NCBI RefSeq assembly: GCF_014191775.1
Contig: NZ_JACHXA010000008.1
Location: 122,549-186,548, forward strand
DNA from: Limibacillus halophilus
GTDB taxonomy: Bacteria > Pseudomonadota > Alphaproteobacteria > Kiloniellales > CECT-8803
Length of the DNA stretch: 64,000 nt
Direction: 5' to 3'
Part shown: positions 22,447-33,221 of the stretch, piece after piece
How positions within the stretch are numbered: position 1 is the first letter of the stretch
How the letters are laid out: each line of letters opens with the position of its first letter
Notes under the pieces: model-generated
What the model was told of the DNA's origin: nothing
The model's database searches: none
What the model saw: the letters and a program-made list of their open reading frames with translations, nothing else
Made by a program: the position numbers and the translations under genes

Positions 22447-23321
22447 TCAGCCCTTCATTGCCTCAACCATAGTGCGACCAAGCGCCGCGGGCGAGTCCGC
22501 AACGAGGAACCCGGCCGATTGCATCGCCGCAATCTTGTCATCCGCGCCGCCCTTGCCGCCGGAAATGATGGCGCCCGCGTGGCCCATCCGTCGCCCGGGA
22601 GGCGCCGTAACACCGGCAATGAAGCCGACGATAGGCTTCTTGACCTTCGACTGGCGCACGAAATCCGCGGCATCTTCTTCCGCCGTACCGCCGATTTCAC
22701 CGATCATGATGATGCCTTGGGTTTCCTCGTCCGCCAGGAACAATTCCAGACAGTCAATGAAGTTCGTGCCGTTGACCGGATCGCCGCCGATGCCGATGCA
22801 GGTCGACTGTCCCAATCCGGCAGCCGTCGTCTGAGCAACGGCCTCGTAGGTCAGCGTGCCGGACCTGGAAACGATGCCGATCTTGCCACGCTTATGAATG
22901 TGGCCCGGCATGATGCCGATCTTGCATTCGTCCGGCGTGATGACGCCGGGGCAGTTCGGACCAACTAACCGCGTTCCGGAACCGACCAGCGCGCGCTTAA
23001 CGCGCACCATATCCGTGACCGGGATACCCTCGGTGATGCAGACCGCCAAATCGACACCGGCATCTACTGCTTCCAGAATGGCGTCCGCTGCAAAGGGCGG
23101 CGGCACGTAGATCACACTGGCATTGGCGCCGGTGACGGCGACAGCTTCCGCCACGGTGTCGAAGACCGGCAGGTCAAGATGCTTGCTGCCGCCTTTGCCG
23201 GGGGTCACACCGCCCACCATCTTGGTGCCATAGGCTATGGCTTGCTCCGAATGGAAGGTCCCCTGGGCGCCGGTGAAGCCCTGGCAGATAACCTTCGTGT
23301 TCTTATCGACGAGAACCGCCA

Positions 23322-23322
<1 letters not shown>
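22447..23322 (-). CDS. sucD: Succinate-CoA ligase subunit alpha
   Basis: 291 residues. CoA-binding N-terminus ([19 protein letters not shown]), [13 protein letters not shown], and the phospho-histidine region [18 protein letters not shown]. With SucC it converts succinyl-CoA to succinate with formation of ATP or GTP. Start and stop overlap: the sucC TAA and the sucD ATG share a base at 23322, indicating coupled translation. Confidence 0.98.
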
Positions 23323-24518
<1,196 letters not shown>

Positions 24519-24668
24519 CGGGATGCTGCCTGTCTCTTCCCGTTAATCGAAAGGTTTGTTGGCACGCCATGCGTTCCGGTCAGCCGCGCGTACCCGTGAC
24601 GGCTCACTTTAACAAGCCCTTGCCATAGCGCAACCGAACCCGGCCGGACACGCTGACGACAAGGAAAC

Positions 24669-25685
<1,017 letters not shown>

Positions 25686-25857
25686 TTACGCACTCCCGGC
25701 AGGCCCTTGCTAGATATGACGGGGCGTTGGTAGCGCGAATCATGCTGCACTGCAAGAGCAAGGCGCAATATGCCTTGAATGGGCCGGTTTAAAGCGTCAC
25801 GACCCGCAAACCTCACGCTTCCCCCGAGGAACGGTGACGCAAGATCGGCACCGCAGA

Positions 25858-26799
25858 TCAGGAGTCGCTGGACCGGGCGGCTTGATAATCTTTCACGATG
25901 TAGAGAGGTCGGCGTTTGCTTTCATTGAACACGCGGCCCAGGTATTCCCCGATCAGCCCCAGGAAGAAGAGCTGGACGCCGCCAAGAAACAAAATAACCG
26001 ACATGAGGGACGGATAGCCGGGGACGTCGGATCCTTGGATCAAGGTTTGCAGGATGATGATGGTGCCATAGACGGCCGCCACGACTGATATCACCAGACC
26101 AAGATAGGTCGCGACCTTGAGCGGCGCGATGGTGAAGCCGGTGATACCCTCGAGACTGAAGTTCCAGAGCTTCAGGTAGTTCCACTTCGTCACACCTTTG
26201 AACCGCGGATCGCGGTCGTAGAGAATTTCCTTTGCCGGGTAGCCGACCCAGGCAAACAGTCCTTTCATGAAACGATGCTGTTCGCGCAATTGCTTCAGGG
26301 ACTCGACCGCCCGCCTGCTCATAAGGCGGAAATCGCCGGTGTCGCGGGGAATCTCGACCTGGCTAAGTTTGCTCATCGTCCAGTAGAACGCCGTCGCTGT
26401 CGTGCGCTTCAACCAGCTTTCGCCCGAACGCGTCCGACGACGAGCGTAAACCACATCGAAACCTTCGTCGTTCCAGGCTCTGAAGAAGTCCTGGATCAAC
26501 TCCGGCGGATCCTGGAGGTCGGCATCGATCACCACCACTGCGTCGCCCTTGGCCAGATCGAAGCCGGCCGTCATCGCGGCCTCCTTACCAAAGTTTCGGG
26601 ACAGATCGATGATGGCTGCCTGTGGTGTCTGTTTGCGAATTTTCCCCAAGATTTCCAGGGTCGCGTCACGGCTACCGTCATTGACGTAGAGAATTTCATA
26701 TTCACTCGGCAGGGCGCCCAGAACCGCGATCAGCCGTTCGTGGAACGCCGACAGCACTTCTTCTTCGTTAAAAGCGGGAACGACAACGGACAAAAGCAT
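25858..26799 (-). CDS. Family 2 glycosyltransferase, GtrB/ArnC-like, with two C-terminal membrane helices
   Basis: 313 residues from the ATG at 26799 (MLLSVVVPAFNEEEVLSAF). A TTG 23 codons upstream would only add a basic stretch. GT-A features: DGSRDATLEIL, VVVIDADLQDPPELIQDF with the metal-binding DxD-like site, and GDFRLMSRRAVE. Two hydrophobic helices near the C-terminus (VATYLGLVISVVAAVYGTII and LMSVILFLGGVQLFFLGLI) anchor it in the membrane. Typically moves a sugar from a nucleotide onto polyprenyl phosphate. A GtrA gene lies divergently next to it, supporting a lipid-linked sugar pathway. Confidence 0.88.
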   Translation of the reverse strand: MLLSVVVPAFNEEEVLSAFHERLIAVLGALPSEYEILYVNDGSRDATLEILGKIRKQTPQAAIIDLSRNFGKEAAMTAGFDLAKGDAVVVIDADLQDPPELIQDFFRAWNDEGFDVVYARRRTRSGESWLKRTTATAFYWTMSKLSQVEIPRDTGDFRLMSRRAVESLKQLREQHRFMKGLFAWVGYPAKEILYDRDPRFKGVTKWNYLKLWNFSLEGITGFTIAPLKVATYLGLVISVVAAVYGTIIILQTLIQGSDVPGYPSLMSVILFLGGVQLFFLGLIGEYLGRVFNESKRRPLYIVKDYQAARSSDS

Positions 26800-26934
26800 G
26801 GCGGGATCATACCCCCGGTGCGGATCGCGGAAAAGCAAATCGTTCCCCGACCGCGCGCGCTTTGCCAATTCCTTTGTGGCGTCCGGGCATTTTCTTGTTT
26901 AGGAACGGACAGCAGTCTGAGGGAAGTTCAAACC

Positions 26935-27348
26935 ATGACGCAAGGCGCAACGGCCCTGATCAAAAAGCTTGCCGACGGGCAACGCGCCAAACGCTTCATC
27001 GCGGTCGGTTGCATCAACACCGCGGTCGACTTCGCTCTCTTCAACTTACTATTCTATGAACTCGGGTATGCCCTGTTGCTGGCCAATCTGCTTGCTTGGC
27101 TTGCCGCCTTTTCGGTCGGTTTTCTACTGAACCGCAACTGGACTTTCGCCCGGGTCGCTGGCGATAGCGACATGAAAGGACAGTTCCTGCGCTATCTTTT
27201 GACCGCCGGGTCGGCGCTCTTGCTGGCTTCGGCTTCGATTTGGCTCGCGGCACTCATCATGCCGGCCTGGTTGGCCAAGATCGTGGCGATCGGCATCACC
27301 TTCGTTTGGAGCTTCACTCTGTCGCGGCTGTGGGTTTGGCCCCATTGA
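26935..27348 (+). CDS. GtrA family membrane protein
   Basis: 137 residues with four hydrophobic segments and the family's NTAVDFALFNLLFYELGYAL and FLLNRNWTFAR motifs. GtrA proteins are proposed to flip polyprenyl-phosphate sugars, which fits the adjacent GtrB-like transferase. The ATG at 26935 follows GAGGGAAG at 26919-26926. The last 35 bases overlap the end of the convergent zapE gene. Confidence 0.88.
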   Translation: MTQGATALIKKLADGQRAKRFIAVGCINTAVDFALFNLLFYELGYALLLANLLAWLAAFSVGFLLNRNWTFARVAGDSDMKGQFLRYLLTAGSALLLASASIWLAALIMPAWLAKIVAIGITFVWSFTLSRLWVWPH

Positions 27349-28546
27349 GCTTGGTCTCGATGGGAGCGGGGCCATCGGTATTCGGCCGTTGCCGCTCGCG
27401 CGCGGCCAGATGCGGTTTGGCGATGTAGTCCTTGGATTGCATCTCCTGCAATCTGCTGACGGTGCGCTGGAACTCGAAGGTGCCATCACCTTCGGGATAG
27501 AGACTTTCCGGCAAGGCCGCCGCCGAAACAATCAAATTGCAATGGTGCTCGTAAAGCGCATCGATGAGGGTCATGAAGCGCCGTGCCTCGTTGCGCCTGT
27601 CCGGGCCAAGCGCCGGGATGTCCGACAGTATGAAGGAGTGAAAATGCCGCGCTAGGGATAGATAATCCCCGGCACCTAGCGGTTTGGCGCACAACTCCTC
27701 GAAGGTGAAGCGAGCGACGCCGCGCGCGCACCTTGAGACCGGGATTTCCCGTCCCTTCACCTTGACGGATCCGGCGTGGGGCTGGGCGCCGTCGGTCAGG
27801 CGCTCGAACGCGCGGTTCAATGCCGCCGACGACCGCTCGCCCAGAGGCGTGTGGTATGTCGGCATATCGCGCAAGCGCGCAATCCGGTAGTCCAGCCCTT
27901 CACCCAAATCGAACGCATCGGTGCGCTCCTGCAACAGCTCGATGAAAGGCAGGAAGCGATCACGCTGCAGGCCCCCTTCGTAGAGTCTCTCCGGGGGCCA
28001 GTTGGAGGTGGCCACGACCACGACACCGGCGTCGAAAAGCGCCTCGAACAAACGGCCGAGAATCATCGCGTCGGCAATGTTGACGACGTGGAATTCATCG
28101 AAACACAGCAGATGGACCCGTTCGGCGAGTGCCGCTGCTAGTCGCGGCAGGGGATCGGTTTCCTGTCCCTTGGTCTCTTGCCGCCAGGCGTGGAGTTCGT
28201 CGTGCACCTCCTGCATGAAGGCATGAAAGTGAACCCGGCGTTTCAGCCTTACCGGCGCGGTTTCATGAAAAAGGTCCATCAGCATCGACTTGCCACGGCC
28301 TACCGGGCCGAAGAGATACAGCCCCAAGGGCACTTCGCCGGATGACTTCCGGCTTGCAAAACCCAAGCGTGCGAGCAAACTCTTGCCGTTCGAAGAAGAC
28401 GGACGGTAACCCTGCAAAGCCTCGTGCAACGCCTGGAGTTTCTCGGCGGCAGCGGCCTGCGCGCTGTCCGGTTTGACAGCACCTTCCGCAAGCCAGCGCT
28501 GATAGCGGGCCTGTGGGCCTTCTGGCGATGATGTCCGTTTCTCCAT
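27314..28546 (-). CDS. zapE: ZapE/AFG1-type AAA+ ATPase
   Basis: About 410 residues starting MEKRTSSPEGPQARYQRWL. Walker A is GPVGRGKSMLMDLF, Walker B LLCFDEFHVVNIADAMI, and sensor 1 VVVATSNWPPERLY, the AFG1/ZapE signature layout. Members act in cell division (ZapE) or mitochondrial protein quality control (Afg1). A longer frame upstream overlaps the regulator gene and is unlikely. It precedes the GT2-mdh-suc cluster on the minus strand, a neighbourhood common in Alphaproteobacteria. Confidence 0.93.
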   Translation of the reverse strand: MEKRTSSPEGPQARYQRWLAEGAVKPDSAQAAAAEKLQALHEALQGYRPSSSNGKSLLARLGFASRKSSGEVPLGLYLFGPVGRGKSMLMDLFHETAPVRLKRRVHFHAFMQEVHDELHAWRQETKGQETDPLPRLAAALAERVHLLCFDEFHVVNIADAMILGRLFEALFDAGVVVVATSNWPPERLYEGGLQRDRFLPFIELLQERTDAFDLGEGLDYRIARLRDMPTYHTPLGERSSAALNRAFERLTDGAQPHAGSVKVKGREIPVSRCARGVARFTFEELCAKPLGAGDYLSLARHFHSFILSDIPALGPDRRNEARRFMTLIDALYEHHCNLIVSAAALPESLYPEGDGTFEFQRTVSRLQEMQSKDYIAKPHLAARERQRPNTDGPAPIETKLNGAKPTAATE

Positions 28547-28587
28547 GGAGCGACTTGATAGCGGTTGACGCCGACGAAGGAAAGCGA

Positions 28588-29229
28588 TCAATCGTCGCCG
28601 ACAACCCGGTAAGCGCAGCGTCGGGCGCCCGCCAAGATGTGATCCTCTCGCGCCACCTGGGTGCTCTGGCCCAACACCGCGCGAAAGGCCTCGAGTTCGA
28701 TACGGCAAAGCCCGCTGCAAGCACTTGCTGCCGTGCAAATTGGGCAGTGGTTCTCAACTAGCAGCCAACCGCCCTGCGGATGTGGCATGACCTCAGCCAT
28801 ATAGCCCTCGCGCGAACGTTCCGCCGCGAGCGCAGCCAGTCTGTTCTCCAAAGCGTCATGTGGCGCGACGACCTTCGCATAGGTCTCGATCAACCCGGCG
28901 CGGCGAGCCGCCAGAAGGCGCTCCAGGCCCTCGTCGCCGAAGGCTTCACGCATGGCTCCCAGCAAACCGGTCGTGAGCTCTGCATGACCATCGGGAAAGA
29001 AGCGATCCGCCGCCGGGGTGAGGCACCACCATTTGCGCGGTCTCCCACGGCCGGCCGGCCGGGCCTCGTGCCGCACCAGGCTTTCCGCTTCCAGGTCATA
29101 GAGATGCTGGCGCACCGCCATCGCTGTCACGCCCAAGCGCTCCCCAAGCTCCTCGGCGGTCTTTTCGCCCTCCTGCTTCAGGATATCCAGGATCTGGCGG
29201 CGGGATTTATAGTTGTTGGTTTCAGCCAT
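28588..29229 (-). CDS. SufR-like winged-helix regulator with Fe-S type cysteines
   Basis: 213 residues. The N-terminal DeoR/ArsR-type winged helix (SRRQILDILKQEGEKTAEEL, GVTAMAVRQHLYDLEAE) is followed by a GRGRPRKWWCLT wing. The C-terminal domain carries C162, C165, C171 and C175 (CPICTAASACSGLC), plus C206. In SufR-type repressors a comparable cysteine set binds a [4Fe-4S] or [2Fe-2S] cluster. No suf genes are nearby. The divergent neighbour is a Rieske protein, which suggests a local target. Probably autoregulated through the palindrome 21 bases upstream of its start. Confidence 0.8.
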   Translation of the reverse strand: MAETNNYKSRRQILDILKQEGEKTAEELGERLGVTAMAVRQHLYDLEAESLVRHEARPAGRGRPRKWWCLTPAADRFFPDGHAELTTGLLGAMREAFGDEGLERLLAARRAGLIETYAKVVAPHDALENRLAALAAERSREGYMAEVMPHPQGGWLLVENHCPICTAASACSGLCRIELEAFRAVLGQSTQVAREDHILAGARRCAYRVVGDD

Positions 29230-29250
29230 TCTTATTTTCTAAAGATTTTT

Positions 29251-29265
29251 CTTGAATAATTCAAG
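29251..29265. promoter_or_regulatory. Palindromic operator candidate between regulator and Rieske gene
   Basis: CTTGAAT-A-ATTCAAG is a perfect 7-bp inverted repeat with a one-base centre, located in an AT-rich spot 22 bases upstream of the regulator start and 56 bases upstream of the Rieske gene start. On the minus strand its left arm supplies a TTGAAT that lies 17 bases from TAGAAA, so binding could block the regulator promoter. Confidence 0.6.
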
Positions 29266-29320
29266 TGCCTGATTGAAACTAGCGACGATGAACGAGTGGA
29301 CCGCTGTTGGGAGTGGAGTG

Positions 29321-30910
29321 ATGGAACGGAGTTGGGTTCGCGCAACCAGCTTGGAAACACTGAAGGAAAAAGGCCGGTTTCTGCTGCGCCATGAGGGTAA
29401 GCAAGTGGCGATCTTCCACACATCGAGTGGAGTTTTCGCCTGTAGCAACCGCTGCCCGCACGAGGGTTATCCGCTGATGGAAGGGTCGCTGGACGACGGT
29501 CCGGATGGCACCGGTTGCCGCTTGACCTGTAACTGGCATTCCTGGCGCTTCAACCTGCGCGACGGGAGTACGGAGGAAGGTGATCGCGTGCGCGTCTATC
29601 CCGTCAAAACCGAAAGCGGTGAGATTCTCCTCGACCTGAGCGATCCGCCAGCGGAGCAACGAATCTCCGAGGCGCTAACCGCGCTAACGGATGCCCTTCG
29701 CCGACGTGACCGCGGTCGCATCGCCCGCGAGATTGCGCGACTGGAGAACGCTGGCGGCAACCCGCTTTCAGCCGTCACCCGTGCCATTTGCGAAACCGCG
29801 CCGCGCTTTGCCTATGGCATGTCTCACGCCCAGGCCGCCGCCAACGACTGGCTGGCCTTGAGGGCCGACTACGCCCGCACGCCCGCCGAACGTCTGGTCC
29901 CGTTGGTGGAGATCGTCGATCACCTGATCGACGACAGCTTGAGCGAGGCACCCCGGCCCTTTTCCCAAGAAGCCGAGCCGTTCGACGCCGCAAGCCTTGA
30001 ACAGGCAATCCTTGCCAGCGACGACGAGGCTGCGAGTCGCTTAGTCCACGGCGCTTTGGCGCAAGGCCTTGGCTGGCCAGATATGGAACCAGCCTTCGCC
30101 CGTGCCGCGCTCCATCATTATGCCGATTTTGGTCACTCGGCGATTTATACCTACAAGACCGGCCGCTTGTTGGAGCGACTGGGACACGACGCCCTGGAAC
30201 CGCTGGCGCTGCTTTTGACGCGCGCGCTATGCGAGGCTTGGCGCGAGGATTTGATCCCCGAGTTTCGCGCCTACAAGCCCGCGCTGGAGGCATGGGACGG
30301 CGCGGGTCGGACTCCGGTGTCCTCAGAGGATTTTCGCGGCCTCGGCGTTAAGCAAGCGCTGAGGCGTACCCTGGAATCATCGGGAAAGACGCACGCGCTG
30401 TACGAGGCGTTACTGGGCGCGGCGGCCTACAACTTCCTGCATTTTGATCTCAGCTTGGAAAGGCGGGTTGATCTGAAGCCCTCGGAATCAAAAACCTGGC
30501 TCAGCTTCACGCATGCCATCACCTTCGCCAACGCCGGACGGAACCTCGCTGAACGAAATCCCGATCTCTGGCCTGCTGTCCTTTTGCAACTCGCCTGTTT
30601 CGTCGGACGCAACGCCGGCGCGGTTAGCAATGAGCCGCTGGAGCGGGAATGGGCACCCAAGGACGGAAAGGCCTTCCTGGACGACGCCTTCAAGACGCTG
30701 TTCGACCACGGCAATCCCGAGCCCATCGTCACGGCTCATGTGGTGAAGCTATCGACCGCCATCAAAGAGGAGCTCACCGCCGCTCCACAAGCGCCCTGGC
30801 ACGACACCCTGTTAGCAGCATTGGCACGCTTCCTCGCCAACCCGCCGCACCGGCCGCAGGTTCTGCGCCTGGCAACTCAGGCCATCAAGTTTGTCGAGCA
30901 GGAAGGTTAA
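29321..30910 (+). CDS. Rieske [2Fe-2S] protein with a ~430-residue helical C-terminal region
   Basis: 529 residues from the ATG at 29321, chosen for the GGAG site just upstream (an ATG at 29288 is also in frame). The N-terminal Rieske domain has the cluster ligands C45-P-H47 and C70-N-W-H73 (CPHEGYPLMEG, CNWHSWRF). Residues from about 105 onward are helical, with many His residues (HHYADFGHSAIYTYKTGRLL; a second HVVKLSTAIKEEL). There is no recognisable ring-hydroxylating oxygenase iron site. Cytoplasmic; no signal peptide. Probably an electron-transfer or oxygenase-like enzyme of unknown substrate, divergent from the SufR-like regulator. Its stop overlaps the convergent GNAT gene by four bases. 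Confidence 0.75.
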   Translation: MERSWVRATSLETLKEKGRFLLRHEGKQVAIFHTSSGVFACSNRCPHEGYPLMEGSLDDGPDGTGCRLTCNWHSWRFNLRDGSTEEGDRVRVYPVKTESGEILLDLSDPPAEQRISEALTALTDALRRRDRGRIAREIARLENAGGNPLSAVTRAICETAPRFAYGMSHAQAAANDWLALRADYARTPAERLVPLVEIVDHLIDDSLSEAPRPFSQEAEPFDAASLEQAILASDDEAASRLVHGALAQGLGWPDMEPAFARAALHHYADFGHSAIYTYKTGRLLERLGHDALEPLALLLTRALCEAWREDLIPEFRAYKPALEAWDGAGRTPVSSEDFRGLGVKQALRRTLESSGKTHALYEALLGAAAYNFLHFDLSLERRVDLKPSESKTWLSFTHAITFANAGRNLAERNPDLWPAVLLQLACFVGRNAGAVSNEPLEREWAPKDGKAFLDDAFKTLFDHGNPEPIVTAHVVKLSTAIKEELTAAPQAPWHDTLLAALARFLANPPHRPQVLRLATQAIKFVEQEG

Positions 30911-31395
30911 GAATCCTCGGCGGCCAGACGCTGTAAATCCCCGCCCTCGATGCCCAGCAGTCGTGCGTCGTCGTCGGTTGCACCCAGGATGCGATAAAAA
31001 TCCCGTGCGCCGCCGTTCGCCGACATCACGCCCCACCAGATGGACACGGCCTTGCGCTTCACAGCCTTTGCCGCAAGACGTGCGACCAGGGCTCGCCCAA
31101 CGCCTTTCCCGCGTAATCCGTCATCGACATAGAGGTCCAGCATGAAGAGACCCCAACCGGCACGGTCGGTGTTGTACAGGTCCTGATACAGGAGGTACCC
31201 GACGACTTCGCCGGATGGCGTTTCGGCCACAATGCAGGAAAGCCGCCCGTCTGCCGCAAAGAAATCACGCCGTACGCCGGCCTCGGTAAAAACCGCAGCG
31301 CCCAGGCCCTCGTGCACACTCAAGGCATTGGCCAAACGCGCGAGCGCCCCGGCATCGCCGGGGCGCCCGTCACGGATGATCACTGCGTCCGACAA
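30907..31395 (-). CDS. GNAT family N-acetyltransferase
   Basis: 162 residues. VVGYLLYQDLYNTD and the acetyl-CoA binding motif LYVDDGLRGKGVGRALVARL mark a GNAT fold; the acceptor is unknown. The reading frame starts with TTG (31395), with GAGG ten bases upstream; a GTG four codons later is an alternative. It starts 12 bases after asd, so the two are probably co-transcribed. Confidence 0.85.
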   Translation of the reverse strand: MSDAVIIRDGRPGDAGALARLANALSVHEGLGAAVFTEAGVRRDFFAADGRLSCIVAETPSGEVVGYLLYQDLYNTDRAGWGLFMLDLYVDDGLRGKGVGRALVARLAAKAVKRKAVSIWWGVMSANGGARDFYRILGATDDDARLLGIEGGDLQRLAAEDS

Positions 31396-31407
31396 GCCAC
31401 CGTGTCC

Positions 31408-32424
31408 TCAGCTCAGATAATCTTCTACCAGGCACTCGGCGATCTGCACCGTGTTGAGTGCGGCGCCCTTGCGCAGATTGTCGGAAACCACCCACAAGGA
31501 GACCGCGTTGTCGACTGTCGGATCCATCCGCACGCGACTCACGTAGACCGGGTCCGATCCGGCGGATTCTACCGGTGTCACGTAGCCCTCGTCCTGCCTG
31601 TGGTCGACCAGCGAGATGCCCGGCGCGGCACGCAATGCTGCACGAATTTCGTCCTCGTCAACCGGCCCCTCGAACTCGACGTTGACGGCTTCGGCGTGCC
31701 CAACGAATACCGGCACGCGCACACAGGTCGCATGCACCTTGATGCCCGGGTCGAGGATTTTCTTCGTCTCGACGGTCATCTTCCACTCTTCCTTGGTCGA
31801 ACCGTCGTCCATGAAAACGTCGATATGCGGAATTACATTGAAGGCTATCTGCTTGGTGAACCGCTTCGGCCGGATAGGCTCGTTCATGTAAATGCCGCGC
31901 GTCTGATTGAACAATTCGTCCATCGATTCCTTACCGCCGCCAGAGGTGGACTGGTAAGTGGAAACCACCACGCGGCGAATGCGCTGGAGGTCGTGCAGAG
32001 GCTTCAGCGCCACGACCATCTGAATGGTCGAACAGTTCGGGTTGGCGATGATGCCTTTTGCGGTATAGCCCGCGATGGCTTCCCGATTCACCTCGGGCAC
32101 AATCAACGGCACGTCCGGATCAACCCGGAAATGTGATGTGTTGTCGATGACCACCGCGCCGGCTGCCGCGGCTTTGGGGGAATAGACCGCGGAGACTTTC
32201 GCACCGGGTGAGGACAGAACCAAATCCACGCCCTGAAAGTCGAACTTGGCGAGATCCTGGACCTTCACCACCTCGTCTTCGCCGAAAGAAACCTCGCGGC
32301 CAACGGACCGCTCGCTTGCCAAGGCGATGAGCTCGTCGACCGGGAACTCACGGTCGGCCAGCGTTTGAATGATTTCACGGCCAACGTTACCCGTCGCACC
32401 GACGACTGCTACTCTGTAACCCAT
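31408..32424 (-). CDS. asd: Aspartate-semialdehyde dehydrogenase
   Basis: 338 residues. NADP-binding VAVVGATGNVGREIIQTLAD, the catalytic cysteine in IIANPNCSTIQMVVALKPL, TYQSTSGGGKESMDEL, and RVPVFVGHAEAVNVEFE. Reduces aspartyl phosphate to the semialdehyde, the branch point to lysine, threonine and methionine. It lies upstream of a GNAT gene and close to leuBDC and, further away, dapF. Confidence 0.98.
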   Translation of the reverse strand: MGYRVAVVGATGNVGREIIQTLADREFPVDELIALASERSVGREVSFGEDEVVKVQDLAKFDFQGVDLVLSSPGAKVSAVYSPKAAAAGAVVIDNTSHFRVDPDVPLIVPEVNREAIAGYTAKGIIANPNCSTIQMVVALKPLHDLQRIRRVVVSTYQSTSGGGKESMDELFNQTRGIYMNEPIRPKRFTKQIAFNVIPHIDVFMDDGSTKEEWKMTVETKKILDPGIKVHATCVRVPVFVGHAEAVNVEFEGPVDEDEIRAALRAAPGISLVDHRQDEGYVTPVESAGSDPVYVSRVRMDPTVDNAVSLWVVSDNLRKGAALNTVQIAECLVEDYLS

Positions 32425-32532
32425 GGTCTTCTATTCACCTCGTCCTAGGGTTTAAACTTCAATTACTGCGCCTACCTTACGGTTCGACGCCTGATTAATG
32501 GCTTGCCACCGCCCAGCACAAGGAAATGGCCT

Positions 32533-32871
32533 TTGGCGGAGAAACTTCAAAACTATGCGGCGTTCTGGCCCTACTATCTGTCAGAACACCAAAGCGCCCG
32601 GTCCCGCAGGCTGCATTTTATCGGCACGGCCCTGGGGCTTTGCTTGGTTTTTCTTGCCCTGGCGACCCAGACCTGGTGGCTGCTGGTTGCAGCCCTCGTC
32701 AGCGGCTACACTTTTGCCTGGATCGGTCACGCTTTCGTCGAGCGCAACAAGCCTGCCACCTTCACCTACCCGTTCTGGTCGCTCCTAAGCGACTTCCGCA
32801 TGTTCTTCCTCTGGATGACCGGGCGCCTGGAACAGGAGTATGTGCGCCTGGGCATCGACCAGAGACCTTGA
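32533..32871 (+). CDS. DUF962 / Mpo1-like small membrane protein
   Basis: About 112 residues. FWPYYLSEHQSARSRRLHFIG and GHAFVERNKPATFTYPFWSL are the DUF962 (YGL010w/Mpo1-like) motifs, with two hydrophobic segments between (LGLCLVFLALATQ, WWLLVAALVSGY). The yeast relative is an iron-dependent fatty-acid alpha-dioxygenase; here only the conserved His residues hint at that. The TTG at 32533 is preferred because AGGAAA ends six bases before it; a TTG at 32503 is in frame but has no ribosome site. Divergent from asd. Confidence 0.8.
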   Translation: MAEKLQNYAAFWPYYLSEHQSARSRRLHFIGTALGLCLVFLALATQTWWLLVAALVSGYTFAWIGHAFVERNKPATFTYPFWSLLSDFRMFFLWMTGRLEQEYVRLGIDQRP

Positions 32872-33000
32872 CGATATTACCGACACAAACAGACCGTCGG
32901 GTCTTGAGTCACCAAAAAGCTAAGGGGCCTCCCGTTTCCGGTGGCCCCTACGTTCTTCATCGTGCTGCTGCTATTCGCGGGCGTCACAAGAACGGTCAGG

Positions 33001-33031
33001 CCACCGCCTTTCCGGTGGTGGTTTTGCTTTT
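33001..33031 (+). terminator. Rho-independent terminator candidate
   Basis: CCACCG (33001-33006), a six-base loop and CGGTGG (33013-33018) are followed by TGGTTTTGCTTTT. It lies about 130 bases beyond the DUF962 gene, in the right orientation to end its transcript. Confidence 0.55.
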
Positions 33032-33172
33032 CGCGGTCGTCGTTTTCGGCATGACGGCGCCACGGCAAGGCGCATAAGCACCCTCCTGACCCTTCACGCT
33101 CCAACAAACCCCGACAAGCACCGTTCTACCCTCGAATTTAGCTTCAACAGATGCGAATAACTAAGGCCGCGA

Positions 33173-33207
33173 GGCTCGCCGGTCAACGTTTTTTCGACCT
33201 GCGAGCC
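33173..33207. other. Long hairpin downstream of leuB
   Basis: GGCTCGC-C-GGTC pairs with GACC-T-GCGAGCC around an 11-base loop that contains TTTTTT. It lies 14 bases after the leuB stop on the minus strand. No T-tract follows on the minus strand, so it may act as an mRNA 3'-end stabiliser or as a weak terminator. Confidence 0.45.
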
Positions 33208-33221
33208 TTTGACTGCATTAC

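Larger units (their letters stand above)
32872..33221. other. 350-base gene-free stretch with three hairpins
   Basis: No convincing coding frame. It holds AGGGGCC/GGCCCCT (32923-32929 with 32943-32949), CCACCG/CGGTGG (33001-33018) and GGCTCGC/GCGAGCC (33173-33207). Two T-rich stretches with a similar CTTTTCGCGG/ATTCGCGGG context suggest a partly duplicated terminator region. Confidence 0.5.

Noticed and set aside
32526..33077. Extended alternative-frame gene over DUF962 and the following hairpins
   Set aside because: The DUF962 frame has the family motifs; the other translation changes composition abruptly and runs through terminator hairpins.
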